64,000 nucleotides of DNA from DYRB01 sp963802205 (GCA_963802205.1 CAWDHW010000023.1:10227-74226); one strand, 5' to 3'. Counted from the first letter of the stretch, positions 1 to 9,027 are shown. Translations and numbers: made by a program. The notes: generated from the sequence alone by a model not told the origin.

Positions 1-116
1 CGACTGTCCTCCCCGGCATGGAGGGCGAAGATGTCCTGCTCGGGATGAGCTATCTCAAGCGCTTCGAGCTGCTGCAGCGCGGCGATACCATGACGCTGCG
101 GGCCCAATCCCACTGA
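1..116 (+). CDS. Retropepsin-like aspartic protease, C-terminal fragment
   Basis: Only the last 37 codons lie in the window, ending at a TGA at 114-116. The residues GMEGEDVLLGMSYLKRFELL followed by a short basic tail match the C-terminal end of the TIGR02281 clan AA aspartic proteases, small membrane-anchored retropepsin-like proteins of proteobacteria. The catalytic Asp motif lies upstream of the window, so activity cannot be judged. The assignment rests on the conserved LLGMSYL(K/R)RF segment, which follows the second half of the protease fold in this family. Confidence 0.7.
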   Translation, partial: TVLPGMEGEDVLLGMSYLKRFELLQRGDTMTLRAQSH

Positions 117-334
117 TGGAGAGCGCAAGCCTGTTGCCAGCCACCGTTGCGAATGGACTCGGGTCCTCGCACATGAATCGGACTTCATCCGGCCTTACAG
201 GATGCCTGGGACGCAACGGCCAGGCCGCGTTCGTATGCCCGGTCGATCCTGCCCATTTGCACCTGATCGGCAGGGTGGCCCGATATTTACTGAGGGCCAC
301 GGCCCGTCGGTCTGGGGCACAGCCGCGCTAGGCC

Positions 335-1303
335 ATGCGACCACCCCCGGATCTCCTCGCGCCGATCCTCGGGGTCGGCATCGCCGCCCTCGATATCGTC
401 AACGAGGTTGCCGCCTATCCCCCGGAGGATGCGGAGGTCCGTGCCCTGGCCCAGCGCCAGGTGCGCGGCGGCAACGTCACCAACACCCTGGCGGTCCTGC
501 GCCAACTCGGGCGCCCCTGCGCCTGGGCCGGGACCCTGGCCGAGGACCCTGCCAGCCGCCACATCCTGGCCGATCTGGAGAGCCAGGAGATCGATACGCG
601 CCGCGCCGTCCGCCACCCCGGGGCCTGCACGCCAACCTCCTACATCACCTTGAGCCGAGCCAACGGCAGCCGGACCATCGTCCATCACCGGGACCTGCCC
701 GAGCTGACGGCGGCGGGTTTTGCGGATCGCTGCGAGGCGTTGGGGTGGGGTCCCTGGTCCTGGGTTCACTTCGAAGGCCGGGCCCCGGCCGAGACCATCG
801 CCACGCTTCATCTGGTCCGCAAGCACCTTCCTGGGGTACCGATCTCACTGGAGTTGGAGAAGCCACGGCCTGGGGGCGAGGTCCTCCTGGATGGCCCGGA
901 TGTCCTGTTGTTCTCCCGTGCCTATGCCCAGACCCAGGGCATCCTGGACCCGGAGGAGTTCCTCCGCCGCCAGGCCAACGCTACCCGGGCCTACCACTGC
1001 ATCCTCGCCTGGGGAGCCGGCGGCGCCTACGGTTGGACCCGTGGGGCCGACCTGGTGCATGCACCGGCAGAGCCTCCCGACAGGGTGGTGGACACCCTGG
1101 GTGCCGGTGATGTCTTCAATGCCGCCGTCATCGACGGCCTCCTGGATGGCCTGTCCTTGCCGGAGGTCCTGGTCGCCGCAAACCGCCTCGCGGGCCGCAA
1201 GTGTGGCCGGGTGGGGCTCGCTGGACTGGTAGATAGCGCCCAAAGGGCTCCGACCCAGCACGTGGGAAGGGTCAATCTAAAGGATTGGACTCGCCATAGT
1301 TGA
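335..1303 (+). CDS. PfkB-family carbohydrate kinase (ketohexokinase-like)
   Basis: This 322-residue protein has the PfkB/ribokinase fold. The N-terminal part carries a sugar-binding GGN motif (RGGNVTNT). The C-terminal PfkB signature DTLGAGDVFNAAV starts near residue 253, with the GAGD anion hole and the catalytic Asp. The sequence resembles the ketohexokinase-like subgroup, which phosphorylates a sugar with ATP in the cytoplasm, but the substrate cannot be read from the sequence. The ATG at 335 gives an N-terminus that reaches the first beta strand (ILGVGIAALDIV) directly. The gene is followed by the sdh operon, whose promoter overlaps its 3' end. The 218 bases before it (117-334) show no convincing gene. 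Confidence 0.85.
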   Translation: MRPPPDLLAPILGVGIAALDIVNEVAAYPPEDAEVRALAQRQVRGGNVTNTLAVLRQLGRPCAWAGTLAEDPASRHILADLESQEIDTRRAVRHPGACTPTSYITLSRANGSRTIVHHRDLPELTAAGFADRCEALGWGPWSWVHFEGRAPAETIATLHLVRKHLPGVPISLELEKPRPGGEVLLDGPDVLLFSRAYAQTQGILDPEEFLRRQANATRAYHCILAWGAGGAYGWTRGADLVHAPAEPPDRVVDTLGAGDVFNAAVIDGLLDGLSLPEVLVAANRLAGRKCGRVGLAGLVDSAQRAPTQHVGRVNLKDWTRHS

Positions 1304-1327
1304 TGCCGAAGGGAAACCCTCTATACT
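1300..1327 (+). promoter_or_regulatory. Sigma-70-type promoter of the sdh operon
   Basis: A TTGATG box (1300-1305) and a TATACT box (1322-1327) are separated by 16 bases and lie 36 bases before the sdhC start codon. The -35 box overlaps the stop codon of the preceding kinase gene. This is a good match to the sigma-70 consensus, read directly from the sequence. Confidence 0.6.
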
Positions 1328-1363
1328 CTGCTGCGCTGCACAATAACCACCTAAGGTAGGCGC

Positions 1364-1732
1364 ATGAAACCAAAACGTCCTGTCTTCCTGGATCTCTGGC
1401 GGATCAAGCTCCCCGCGATGGGCATGGCCTCTATCCTCCACCGGGTCAGTGGGGCCCTCATGGTCCTGACCATACCCCTGGGGGCACACCTGCTCCACCA
1501 GTCTCTGGAGAGCCCAGAGGGTTTTGCCGCCACGGCCGCAACCCTCTCCGCCTGGCCCATGCGCCTGGTCGTGCTCGGCCTGGCCTGGGCCCTGCTGCAC
1601 CACCTCTTTGCCGGGATCCGCTACCTGGCCCTGGACTTCAATATCGGACTGGAGCGCGAGGCGGCCCGGCGTAGCGCCCAGGTCGTCATCGGCGGCGCCG
1701 TTGCGGCCCTGGTGCTGGGGGTGCTGCTATGA
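1364..1732 (+). CDS. sdhC: Succinate dehydrogenase cytochrome b556 subunit
   Basis: SdhC is one of the two membrane anchors of succinate:quinone oxidoreductase (complex II) and helps bind heme b and quinone. The 122-residue protein has the N-terminal RPVFLDLWRIKLPAMGMASILHR segment, with the SILHR(V/I)SG motif of SdhC, and three hydrophobic helices. The heme-ligand region reads HHLFAGIRYLALD, so the His aligned with E. coli His84 is present while the second His of the usual GIRH motif is Tyr. It is the first gene of sdhCDAB-sdhE and overlaps sdhD by four bases (ATGA). Confidence 0.93.
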   Translation: MKPKRPVFLDLWRIKLPAMGMASILHRVSGALMVLTIPLGAHLLHQSLESPEGFAATAATLSAWPMRLVVLGLAWALLHHLFAGIRYLALDFNIGLEREAARRSAQVVIGGAVAALVLGVLL

Positions 1733-2070
1733 GCCGCAGCGCCTCGGGTCTCAAGGCCTGGCTGGTCCAGCGCATCTCCGCTGTCTATCTGGCCCTGTTC
1801 TGCACCTGGCTCGGGCTGCATCTCTACCTGGCCCCGCCGGCAGACTACGCGCAGTGGACCGCCTGGGTGGCGCGCCCCTGGGTCTCCCTGGGGTTCATGG
1901 TCGCCATCGTCCTGCTCCTGGCCCATGCCTGGGTCGGTATCCGCGACATCCTGATGGATTACGTCAAACCACTGGGCCTTCGCGTCGGTGCCATGGCGGC
2001 CTTTGGCCTGGTTCTTCTCGCCTCCGGCCTCTGGGCCATGCAGGCCCTTCTTGTCACGGGGATGAGGTAG
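1729..2070 (+). CDS. sdhD: Succinate dehydrogenase hydrophobic anchor subunit
   Basis: SdhD is the second membrane anchor of complex II. The 113-residue protein contains three transmembrane helices and the motif HAWVGIRDILMDYVKP near residue 66, typical of SdhD, with a His that can serve as heme ligand and the DY pair involved at the quinone site. It begins in a four-base overlap with sdhC and ends seven bases before the sdhA start, so its translation is probably coupled to its neighbours. Confidence 0.92.
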   Translation: MSRSASGLKAWLVQRISAVYLALFCTWLGLHLYLAPPADYAQWTAWVARPWVSLGFMVAIVLLLAHAWVGIRDILMDYVKPLGLRVGAMAAFGLVLLASGLWAMQALLVTGMR

Positions 2071-2077
2071 ACACACC

Positions 2078-3841
2078 ATGAGCATACCCAAGAGACACTT
2101 CGACGCCCTCATCATCGGCGCCGGCGGTGCCGGGCTGAATGCCGCGCGACGGCTGGCCGGGGCCGATTTGGGGGTGGCCGTCGTTTCCAAGGTCTTCCCG
2201 ACCCGGTCCCACACCGTGGCCGCCCAGGGGGGTGTAAACGCGGCACTGGCCAATGTCCTCCCCGACAACTGGCACTGGCACATGTTCGACACCGTCAAGG
2301 GGTCGGACTACTTGGGCGACCAGGATGCCATCGAATACATGTGCCGCGAGGCCATCCCGACGGTCTACGAGTTGGAGCACGCGGGGGTACCCTTCTCGCG
2401 CCTGGACAGCGGCAAGATCTACCAACGCGCCTTCGGCGGCCAGAGCCAGAATTTTGGCGGCGACCAGGCGGTGCGCACCTGCGCCGCGGCAGACCGCACC
2501 GGCCACGCCATGCTGCACGCCCTCTATCAGCAGAACCTGCGCGCCCGCACCCACTTCTTCGACGAGTTTTTCGCCATCGACCTGCTGCGCGATGACGACG
2601 GCTGCATCCTCGGCGCCTTGGTGCTGGAGATCGAGACCGGCGAGCCCCTGATCATCGAAGCCAAGACCACCCTGATCGCCACCGGCGGCTACGGCCAGGT
2701 CTTCCGCACCACCACCAACGCCTACATCAACACCGGCGACGGCATGGCCATGGCCCTGCGCGCCGGGGTCCCCTTGCAGGACATGGAATTCTTCCAGTTC
2801 CACCCGACCGGGGTGGCGGGCAAGGGCATCCTGATCACCGAGGGGGCCCGCGGCGAGGGCGGCTACCTGGTCAATGCCCGCGGCGAACGCTTCATGGAGC
2901 GCTATGCCCCCAGGGCCCTGGATCTGGCGAGCCGCGACGTGGTCAGCCGCGCCATCGCCACCGAGGTCCGCGAGGGCCGCGGCTGTGGCGAGGACGCCGA
3001 CCACGTCATGCTCAAGCTCGATCACCTGGGAAAAGACGTGGTCGGCCGGCGCCTGCCCGGGATCAGCGACATCTGCCGCACCTTCCTCGGCATAGACCCC
3101 GCCGAGCAGGCTATCCCCGTCTTCCCCACTGCCCACTACGCCATGGGCGGTATCCCCACCGACCGCTACGGCCGGGTCGTCGCCCCCGCCCGCCACGGGC
3201 CGGAGGAGATAGTCCCCGGACTCTATGCCGCCGGGGAATGCGCCTGTGTCTCGGTGCACGGCGCCAATCGCCTGGGGGGCAATTCGCTCCTGGACATCCT
3301 GGTCTTTGGGCGTGCCGCCGGGACCGACATGCTCGCGTATCTTAAGGAGAACCCGAATCACAGGCCCTTGCCGGAAGCCGCCGTGGACAAGGCGATGGCC
3401 CGCCTGGCGCGCTGGGATCGCAAGGGCGACGGCGAGTCCGTCGCCAAGGTCAAGGCGGAGCTGCGCAAGCTCATGGAAGACCACTGCTCGGTCTTCCGCA
3501 CCCAAGACGTCATGGCCGAGGGGGTAGAAAGGCTCAAGGCCCTGCGCAGCCGCATCGAAGGGGTTAGGCTCAATGACCACAGCAGAACCTTCAACACGGC
3601 CCGCATCGAGGCCCTGGAACTGGACAACCTCATGGATGTAGGTATGGCCACCCTCTGCTCCGCCCTGGCCCGGGAGGAGAGCCGCGGCGCCCACTCTCGC
3701 ATCGACTTCCCCAAGCGCAACGACACCGACTGGATGAAGCACAGCCTCTACCACCGCGACGGTGACCGCATGGACTTCAAACCCGTGCGCACCAAACCGC
3801 TGACGGTGGAGAGTTTTCCCCCGAAAGAGCGGGTCTACTAG
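2078..3841 (+). CDS. sdhA: Succinate dehydrogenase flavoprotein subunit
   Basis: SdhA oxidises succinate to fumarate and carries covalently bound FAD. The 587-residue length is normal. The dinucleotide-binding motif GAGGAGLNAA lies near residue 13 and is followed by SHTVAAQGG, which contains the His that carries FAD. The active-site segment RGEGGYLVN and the HGANRLGGNSLLD motif are intact. The C-terminus has the usual RKNDTDWMKHSLY-type ending. It lies in the sdhCDAB operon, and SdhE, which promotes FAD attachment, is encoded two genes downstream. The long open frame on the opposite strand here is a by-product of GC-rich codon usage. Confidence 0.97.
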   Translation: MSIPKRHFDALIIGAGGAGLNAARRLAGADLGVAVVSKVFPTRSHTVAAQGGVNAALANVLPDNWHWHMFDTVKGSDYLGDQDAIEYMCREAIPTVYELEHAGVPFSRLDSGKIYQRAFGGQSQNFGGDQAVRTCAAADRTGHAMLHALYQQNLRARTHFFDEFFAIDLLRDDDGCILGALVLEIETGEPLIIEAKTTLIATGGYGQVFRTTTNAYINTGDGMAMALRAGVPLQDMEFFQFHPTGVAGKGILITEGARGEGGYLVNARGERFMERYAPRALDLASRDVVSRAIATEVREGRGCGEDADHVMLKLDHLGKDVVGRRLPGISDICRTFLGIDPAEQAIPVFPTAHYAMGGIPTDRYGRVVAPARHGPEEIVPGLYAAGECACVSVHGANRLGGNSLLDILVFGRAAGTDMLAYLKENPNHRPLPEAAVDKAMARLARWDRKGDGESVAKVKAELRKLMEDHCSVFRTQDVMAEGVERLKALRSRIEGVRLNDHSRTFNTARIEALELDNLMDVGMATLCSALAREESRGAHSRIDFPKRNDTDWMKHSLYHRDGDRMDFKPVRTKPLTVESFPPKERVY

Positions 3842-3865
3842 AGGCAGCCTGGAGAGGAATCGGCC

Positions 3866-4558
3866 ATGATATTTCGCGTCTATCGCTACAACCCGGACAC
3901 CGACCAGAAGCCCCGCATGGTCGACTATCAGATCAAGACTCCGCCCGGCATGATGCTGCGCGAGGCCCTGCTGGAGATCAAACGCCAGGACGAGTCCTTC
4001 GCCTTCCGCCACTCCTGCGGCGAAGGGGTCTGCGGCTCCGACGGCATGAACGTCAACGGCAAGAACCGGCTCGCCTGCATCACCCTGGTCTCCGATCTGA
4101 AGGAGCCGGTGGAGGTCCGCCCCTTCCCGGGCCGCCCGGTCATCCGCGACCTGGTGGTGGACATGAGTCAGTTCTACGAGCAGTACCGCAATGTACAGCC
4201 CTATCTGGTGCGAAAGGACCCGCTGCCAGAGGCGGAGATCCTGCAATCCCCGGAGGATCGCGACAAGCTCGACGGGCTCTACGAGTGCATTCTGTGCGGC
4301 TGCTGCTCCACGTCCTGCCCGTCCTTCTGGTGGAACCCGGAGAAGTTCCACGGCCCCGCGGCCCTGTTGCAGGCCTGGCGCTTCCTGGCAGACACCCGCG
4401 ACCAGGCCACCGACGAGCGTCTGGATGCCCTCGAAGGCCCCTACAAGCTCTTCCGCTGCCACACCATCATGAACTGCGTCGAGGTCTGTCCCAAGGGCCT
4501 CAACCCCACCCGGGCCATCGGCCACATCAAGGAACTGATGCTGGCCAAGGGGCTGTGA
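3866..4558 (+). CDS. sdhB: Succinate dehydrogenase iron-sulfur subunit
   Basis: SdhB passes electrons from FAD to quinone through [2Fe-2S], [4Fe-4S] and [3Fe-4S] clusters. The 230-residue protein shows the 2Fe-2S ligands in SCGEGVCGSDGMNVNGKNRLAC, then CILCGCCSTSCPSFWW, and CHTIMNCVEVCPKGLNP near the C-terminus. All expected cysteines are present. It follows sdhA by 24 bases, and its stop codon overlaps the GTG start of sdhE (GTGA). Confidence 0.97.
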   Translation: MIFRVYRYNPDTDQKPRMVDYQIKTPPGMMLREALLEIKRQDESFAFRHSCGEGVCGSDGMNVNGKNRLACITLVSDLKEPVEVRPFPGRPVIRDLVVDMSQFYEQYRNVQPYLVRKDPLPEAEILQSPEDRDKLDGLYECILCGCCSTSCPSFWWNPEKFHGPAALLQAWRFLADTRDQATDERLDALEGPYKLFRCHTIMNCVEVCPKGLNPTRAIGHIKELMLAKGL

Positions 4559-4836
4559 GCAAGACGCCGGCCAGCACGGAGCCCCAGGCGCAGGACCGCG
4601 AGGTCTTGCGCCTGCGCTGGCAATGTCGTCGCGGCATGCTGGAACTGGACCTGCTCCTCAACCGTTTCCTGGATACCGGTTACACCGGCCTCGGGGAGGG
4701 GGAACGCGCCACTTTCAACCGCCTGCTCGCTTATCAGGACCAGGTCCTCCACGACTGGTTCATGGACCACGCCGTCCCAGCGGACGCGGCCATCCGCGAC
4801 CTGGTCCAGCGTATCCGCCTGGCCATGCTGGCCTGA
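4555..4836 (+). CDS. sdhE: FAD assembly factor SdhE
   Basis: SdhE (YgfY/CptB family) helps attach FAD covalently to SdhA. I place the start at a GTG that overlaps the sdhB stop, giving a 93-residue protein. The core motif RLRWQCRRGMLELDLLLNRFL carries the family's (R/K)RGM(L/R)E signature, including the RGxxE residues needed for flavinylation. The position directly after sdhB fits its role in complex II assembly. A longer open frame extends upstream inside sdhB but lacks homology and would overlap it extensively. Confidence 0.9.
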   Translation: MSKTPASTEPQAQDREVLRLRWQCRRGMLELDLLLNRFLDTGYTGLGEGERATFNRLLAYQDQVLHDWFMDHAVPADAAIRDLVQRIRLAMLA

Positions 4837-4887
4837 CACCGGCCTGACGCCGGGCAGGCGATACGCCGGCCGTTACTTCGATCTCCC

Positions 4888-6003
4888 ATGAACAGATTGC
4901 TATCCATTCAGGCGCTCCGAGGCATTGCAGTCCTCAGCGTCGTGGCATTCCACGCCTTGTCGATCGAGCAAAAATACTCCGGCGGAGACGTTCTGCTTCC
5001 CAACTTTTTCAGTCTGGGGCAATCGGGTGTAGATCTGTTTTTTGTGATTAGCGGTTTCGTCATGGTGGCCGTAACGAAAGGACGTTTCGCGCGTGGCGGA
5101 GAGATGATGCGGTTTCTTTGGGGACGGCTTACCCGCATCTATCCGACTTACTGGTTCTACTTCTTCCTGACGGTTGCCATATTCCTGATCAAACCTAACT
5201 GGGTCAATTCCTCGCAAGGCCACCAGACTCAGCTTGTTTCCTCATTTCTGTTGCTGCCGAGCAATCAGCTACCGCTTGTCATGGTCGCATGGTCGCTCAT
5301 CCATGAACTGTGGTTCTATCTTGTGTTTTCCTTTCTGTTAACGCTCCGTGAACGCCTTCTATTACCGTCACTACTGCTATGGGGTGCAATCGTCACAATA
5401 GGCAATCTGCTCTTTTGGACGTCTGACCTGTCTGCGGGTGTGCGTATTGCCCTTCATCCCTATTCGCTCGAATTCATCATGGGCGCATTGGTCGCTATTT
5501 TTATTTCCACGGAGCACGCTGCAAAATTGACCGCGCGTAACGCGGCCTTGATAATTGCTATTGTCTTATCCGTTGCGCTTCCTGCGGTCCATGCCTTCGA
5601 TGTTCTTGAACAAGGACCCATGCTGCGTGCGACCATCATGGGAACCCTGTATGGATCTCTCGTGCTTTCCGTTGCAATACTGGAACGATTAAATAAATTC
5701 AACCCACCGAAGTCCCTGCAATTTGTCGGCGACGTTTCGTATACCATTTACCTATCTCACATTCTTGTTCTTTCCGCAATTGGTCGGTTATGGCAGATGG
5801 CCTCTCCAGCCCCCGACAGTTTATTAGACAATATGCTTGTCTTCCTGATTATTCCGGCAGCCGTCGTAGGGTATGGCTGGGTAGGATACCGGCTGATTGA
5901 GGAACCCATATTACGAGTCTCACATCGCCTGCGGGTGCGCTGGTTTGACAATGGCTTCCGCGATATGCCCAATCCGACAGTCAATTCCCGCGCTGCGCGA
6001 TAA
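4888..6003 (+). CDS. Acyltransferase family 3 membrane protein (OafA/ExoH-like)
   Basis: This 371-residue integral membrane protein belongs to the acyltransferase-3 family, which O-acylates surface sugars. The N-terminus reads LLSIQALRGIAVLSVVAFHA, with the conserved His of the family, and GRLTRIYPTYWFYFF carries the conserved Arg-x10-type region. About ten hydrophobic helices follow. The GC content and codon use are clearly lower than in the surrounding genes (many AT-rich stretches such as 5681-5860), which suggests recent acquisition. The target glycan is unknown. The surface-glycan cluster lies 14 kb away and is the most plausible partner. Confidence 0.85.
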   Translation: MNRLLSIQALRGIAVLSVVAFHALSIEQKYSGGDVLLPNFFSLGQSGVDLFFVISGFVMVAVTKGRFARGGEMMRFLWGRLTRIYPTYWFYFFLTVAIFLIKPNWVNSSQGHQTQLVSSFLLLPSNQLPLVMVAWSLIHELWFYLVFSFLLTLRERLLLPSLLLWGAIVTIGNLLFWTSDLSAGVRIALHPYSLEFIMGALVAIFISTEHAAKLTARNAALIIAIVLSVALPAVHAFDVLEQGPMLRATIMGTLYGSLVLSVAILERLNKFNPPKSLQFVGDVSYTIYLSHILVLSAIGRLWQMASPAPDSLLDNMLVFLIIPAAVVGYGWVGYRLIEEPILRVSHRLRVRWFDNGFRDMPNPTVNSRAAR

Positions 6004-6345
6004 GGCCACGCGGCGCCGGTGGCGTCCAGAGTGAGCCGCAATCCACAATGCGAAACTCCGGGGACAAGACAGTTGGCGCTCCCGCGGATGGTAGGCCAAG
6101 CCGAGGTCCGTGTACTGGCGGACTACGGGCGCGAGGGCCTGACCCGGGTCGCCTGCTGCCCCTTTGACGCCCTGATCCCGGACGGACCCCCGAGGCCCCT
6201 GGTCTTTGCAGACCAAGTGCCCAACCGCCGCTAAGGCCGCACATGGGCGGCCAGGTCGCGTCCCCGAATCGCTGGTATACAATGGGTCCCCAGCCGTCGC
6301 TCGCCGGGAGGCGACGACGCACGCCGCCATGCCCCTGCCAGCCCT
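6004..6345 (+). other. Gap with no supported gene
   Basis: About 340 bases separate the acyltransferase from the next gene. A short forward open frame (6019-6234, 71 codons, containing CCPFDALIPDG) is present. It has no ribosome-binding site I can defend and matches no family I know, so I do not call it a gene. The sequence returns here from the low-GC composition of the acyltransferase to the GC-rich background. Confidence 0.4.
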
Positions 6346-6360
6346 ATGAGCGACTCGACC

Positions 6361-6588
6361 ATGAACCGACGCCACCTCGTTGCCCTTGTCCTGACCATGA
6401 CCGCCGCCCCGACGATCGGCCTCGCCTACTCGGAAGACAAGGCGGACGCCGAGGTCGAGTGTCGCGCGGCCGCCGAGATGGACCATGTCATTGCGAAAGA
6501 CCTGAACGCCTATATAGAGGACTGCGTGGCCGATGCGTTGGAAGCACCGGAGGGCGACCAGGAGCCCGCGCCGCCCGACAACCGTTAG
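6361..6588 (+). CDS. Small secreted protein of unknown function
   Basis: The 75-residue product starts MNRRHLVALVLTMTAAPTIGLAYS, a convincing Sec signal peptide with an Arg-Arg n-region, a hydrophobic core and a likely cleavage after Gly-Leu-Ala. The mature part of about 50 residues is acidic and has two cysteines (VECRAA and EDCVAD) that could form a disulfide in the periplasm. An in-frame ATG 15 bases upstream (6346) would only lengthen the n-region. I do not recognise a family. It precedes the KefG/KefC pair by 44 bases on the same strand. Confidence 0.55.
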   Translation: MNRRHLVALVLTMTAAPTIGLAYSEDKADAEVECRAAAEMDHVIAKDLNAYIEDCVADALEAPEGDQEPAPPDNR

Positions 6589-6632
6589 TCCGGCAGCCCC
6601 CATCCCCCGGCACTTAAGCCCTCGGGACGCCC

Positions 6633-7196
6633 ATGTCCGACATGCCCCGCATCCTGGTCCTGTTCGCGCACCTGAACCTGACGCGCTCGCGCATCAATCG
6701 GGCCATGCTGGGGGCCATCGGCGACCTTGACCATGTGACGATCCATGACCTACTGGAGCTGTATCCGGACTTCTACATCGACGTAGCCGCAGAGCGCCGT
6801 GCCCTGGTAGCCGCGGACCTCCTGGTGTTGCAACACCCGATCTACTGGTACAGCGCCCCAGCCATCATCAAGCACTGGCAGGATACGGTCCTGGAGCGCG
6901 GCTTTGCCTATGGGCCCGGGGGGACGGCCCTGCACGGTAAGTCCATGCTCCAGGCCGTGAGCAGCGGCGGGCCGGTCGGGTCCTACTGCGCCGGCGGGGG
7001 GCACGGCGCTCCGCTCGCCGATTACCTGCGACCATTCGAGCAGATGGCCCGCTTCACGGGCATGCACCCACTGCCCCCTTTGGTCCTGCAGGGCGGTCAC
7101 ACGGCCACCGATGCCCAGATCGACGCCCACGCTGCCCGCTACCGGGCCCTGCTCGCGGGTTTCCGGCCCGGCCCGAATCCGCCTGAGGGAGCCTGA
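6633..7196 (+). CDS. kefG: NAD(P)H oxidoreductase, KefF/KefG-type flavoprotein
   Basis: The protein (187 residues) has a flavodoxin-like fold. ILVLFAHLNLTRSRIN is the FMN phosphate-binding loop, QHPIYWYSAPAIIKHWQDTVLERGFAYG is the signature of the KefF/KefG/MdaB group, and the AVSSGGP motif follows. In E. coli KefF and KefG are cytoplasmic subunits required for full activity of the K+ efflux systems KefC and KefB. The gene stops only four bases before the start of a KefC-type antiporter, which supports that role. Confidence 0.87.
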   Translation: MSDMPRILVLFAHLNLTRSRINRAMLGAIGDLDHVTIHDLLELYPDFYIDVAAERRALVAADLLVLQHPIYWYSAPAIIKHWQDTVLERGFAYGPGGTALHGKSMLQAVSSGGPVGSYCAGGGHGAPLADYLRPFEQMARFTGMHPLPPLVLQGGHTATDAQIDAHAARYRALLAGFRPGPNPPEGA

Positions 7197-7200
7197 CCCC

Positions 7201-9027
7201 ATGCACGAACCCAGCCTGCTCTTCAACGCCATCCTCTACCTCGCCGCGGCGGTGATTGCGGTCCCGGTGTTCAAGCGCCTGGGCCTCGGCGCCGTACTCG
7301 GCTACCTGGTCGCCGGGGTGGTCATAGGTCCCTGGGGGTTCGGACTCATCCGGGATGTGGACCTGATCCTGCGAGTCTCCGAGCTTGGCGTCGTCCTGCT
7401 GCTCTTCCTGATCGGCCTGGAGTTGAACCCGCAGCGTCTATGGGAGATGCGCCGCCCCGTCCTGGGACTTGGCGGGGCCCAGGTGGCAAGCGCCACCCTC
7501 GCCCTGACGGGGGCGGGGATCCTGTTTGGGCTCGACTGGCACGCCGCCCTGGTGGCGGGGATGGGGCTCGCCCTGTCCTCCACGGCCATCGCCCTGCAGG
7601 TGCTCGAGGAGCGCAATCTGCTACCGACCCCGGGCGGAAACGCCGGGTTCTCCGTCCTGCTGTTCCAGGATCTTGCCGTAATCCCCATGCTCGCCGCCCT
7701 GCCCCTGTTGGCCACGGCGGCAGCGCCAACGGTAGAGGGGGTGGGCAGCGGCTGGCTTGAGACCCTGGCGCGTCTTGGGGTAGTCGCCGCCATCGTCATC
7801 GGCGGCCACTACCTGTTGCGCCCGGTCCTGCGGCTGATCGCCGCCACCGGTCTGCGGGAGATCTTCACCGCCTTCGCCTTGCTGCTGGTGACGGGAACCG
7901 CCGCCCTGATGCAGGCGGTAGACCTGTCCATGGCCCTGGGGGCCTTCCTCGCCGGGGTCCTGCTGGCGGACTCCGAATACCGCCATGCCCTGGAATCCGA
8001 CATCGAGCCCTTCAAGGGGCTGCTCCTGGGGCTGTTCTTCATCGCCGTCGGGATGTCCATCGACTTCGGCCTGCTTCTGGCCAGGCCCTTGCTGGTCCTG
8101 GGTCTGGTGGTCGGCCTGGTCGCCGTCAAGGCGCTGCTCCTTTACGCCCTGGCGGCCCGCTATCCCCTGCCCGAACCTCAGCGCGGGCCCTTCGCCCTGA
8201 TTCTGTCCCAGGGCGGAGAATTCGCCTTCGTCCTGTTCTCCGCGGCCATCGCGACCGGGGCACTGGCCACCGAGGTCGGCGGGCTCCTGGTGGGGGTGGT
8301 GGCCCTGTCCATGATGACGACACCCATTCTGCTTGGGCTGCATGACCGTTTCATCGAGCCCCGGCTGCGCCTCTCCGGGGCCGGTCCGGCTCGCCCTATG
8401 GACACCATCGGGGGCTCGGACCATCCGGTGATCGTGGCCGGCTTCGGGCGTTTCGGGCAGATCGTCGCGAGACTGCTCAACGCCAACGGTATCGAGACCA
8501 CGGTCCTGGATCACGACCCGGAGCACATCGACAGCATCCGTCGCTTCGGCTTCAAGGTCTTCTACGGGGACGCCGCCCGGCTCGACCTGCTGCGCGCCGC
8601 CGGGGCCGACCATGCCCGCCTGCTGGTGCTGGCCATCGACGACCGCGCCCAGGCCCTCAAGATCGTGGGCCTGGTCCATGAGCACTTCCCCCGCTTAACC
8701 ATCCTGGCCCGCGCCTGGGACATGCGCCACCTCCTCGAATTGCGCGACAAGGGCGTGACCCAGGTGGAGCGCGAAACCTTCGAGGGGGCCTTGCGCCTGG
8801 GCGAGCAGGCGTTGCACCGGCTGGGGCGGACCGCGTGGCAGGCAAAACAGGCCGCCAACCGCTTCCGCGTCCACGACCATGCCCTAATCGACGACCTGCT
8901 AGACCACTTCCAGGCAGACATCGAGGTGCGGGCCGCCATCTCGGCGAGCGCCCGAGCGCGCCTGCGGGAGGAAATGGAGGCCGACGCGGCGGTCTTTTCC
9001 GAGGCGGGAGACCAGGATTGGCATTGA
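7201..9027 (+). CDS. kefC: Glutathione-regulated K+/H+ antiporter, KefB/KefC type
   Basis: This 608-residue protein has an N-terminal Na+/H+-exchanger domain of about a dozen transmembrane helices (residues ~1-385), followed by a cytoplasmic RCK (TrkA-N) domain that starts at VIVAGFGRFGQIVARLL with a Rossmann GxGxxG motif. The HALESDIEPFKGLLLGLFFIAVGMSI segment is typical of Kef proteins. Such antiporters release K+ and take in protons during electrophile stress and are gated by glutathione adducts. I chose the ATG at 7201 because MHEPSLLFNAILYLAAAVIAVPVFKRL leads straight into the first helix. KefB and KefC cannot be told apart with certainty here. Confidence 0.9.
   Translation: MHEPSLLFNAILYLAAAVIAVPVFKRLGLGAVLGYLVAGVVIGPWGFGLIRDVDLILRVSELGVVLLLFLIGLELNPQRLWEMRRPVLGLGGAQVASATLALTGAGILFGLDWHAALVAGMGLALSSTAIALQVLEERNLLPTPGGNAGFSVLLFQDLAVIPMLAALPLLATAAAPTVEGVGSGWLETLARLGVVAAIVIGGHYLLRPVLRLIAATGLREIFTAFALLLVTGTAALMQAVDLSMALGAFLAGVLLADSEYRHALESDIEPFKGLLLGLFFIAVGMSIDFGLLLARPLLVLGLVVGLVAVKALLLYALAARYPLPEPQRGPFALILSQGGEFAFVLFSAAIATGALATEVGGLLVGVVALSMMTTPILLGLHDRFIEPRLRLSGAGPARPMDTIGGSDHPVIVAGFGRFGQIVARLLNANGIETTVLDHDPEHIDSIRRFGFKVFYGDAARLDLLRAAGADHARLLVLAIDDRAQALKIVGLVHEHFPRLTILARAWDMRHLLELRDKGVTQVERETFEGALRLGEQALHRLGRTAWQAKQAANRFRVHDHALIDDLLDHFQADIEVRAAISASARARLREEMEADAAVFSEAGDQDWH

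Noticed and set aside
2054..4525. 823-codon reverse frame opposite sdhA-sdhB
   Set aside because: It lies fully antisense to two genes with complete cofactor motifs and is rich in Gly/Ala/Val/Asp, as expected for the antisense of GC-rich codons; no domain is recognised.
6019..6234. 71-codon forward frame after the acyltransferase
   Set aside because: No recognisable motif or start signal; it may be chance in GC-rich DNA.
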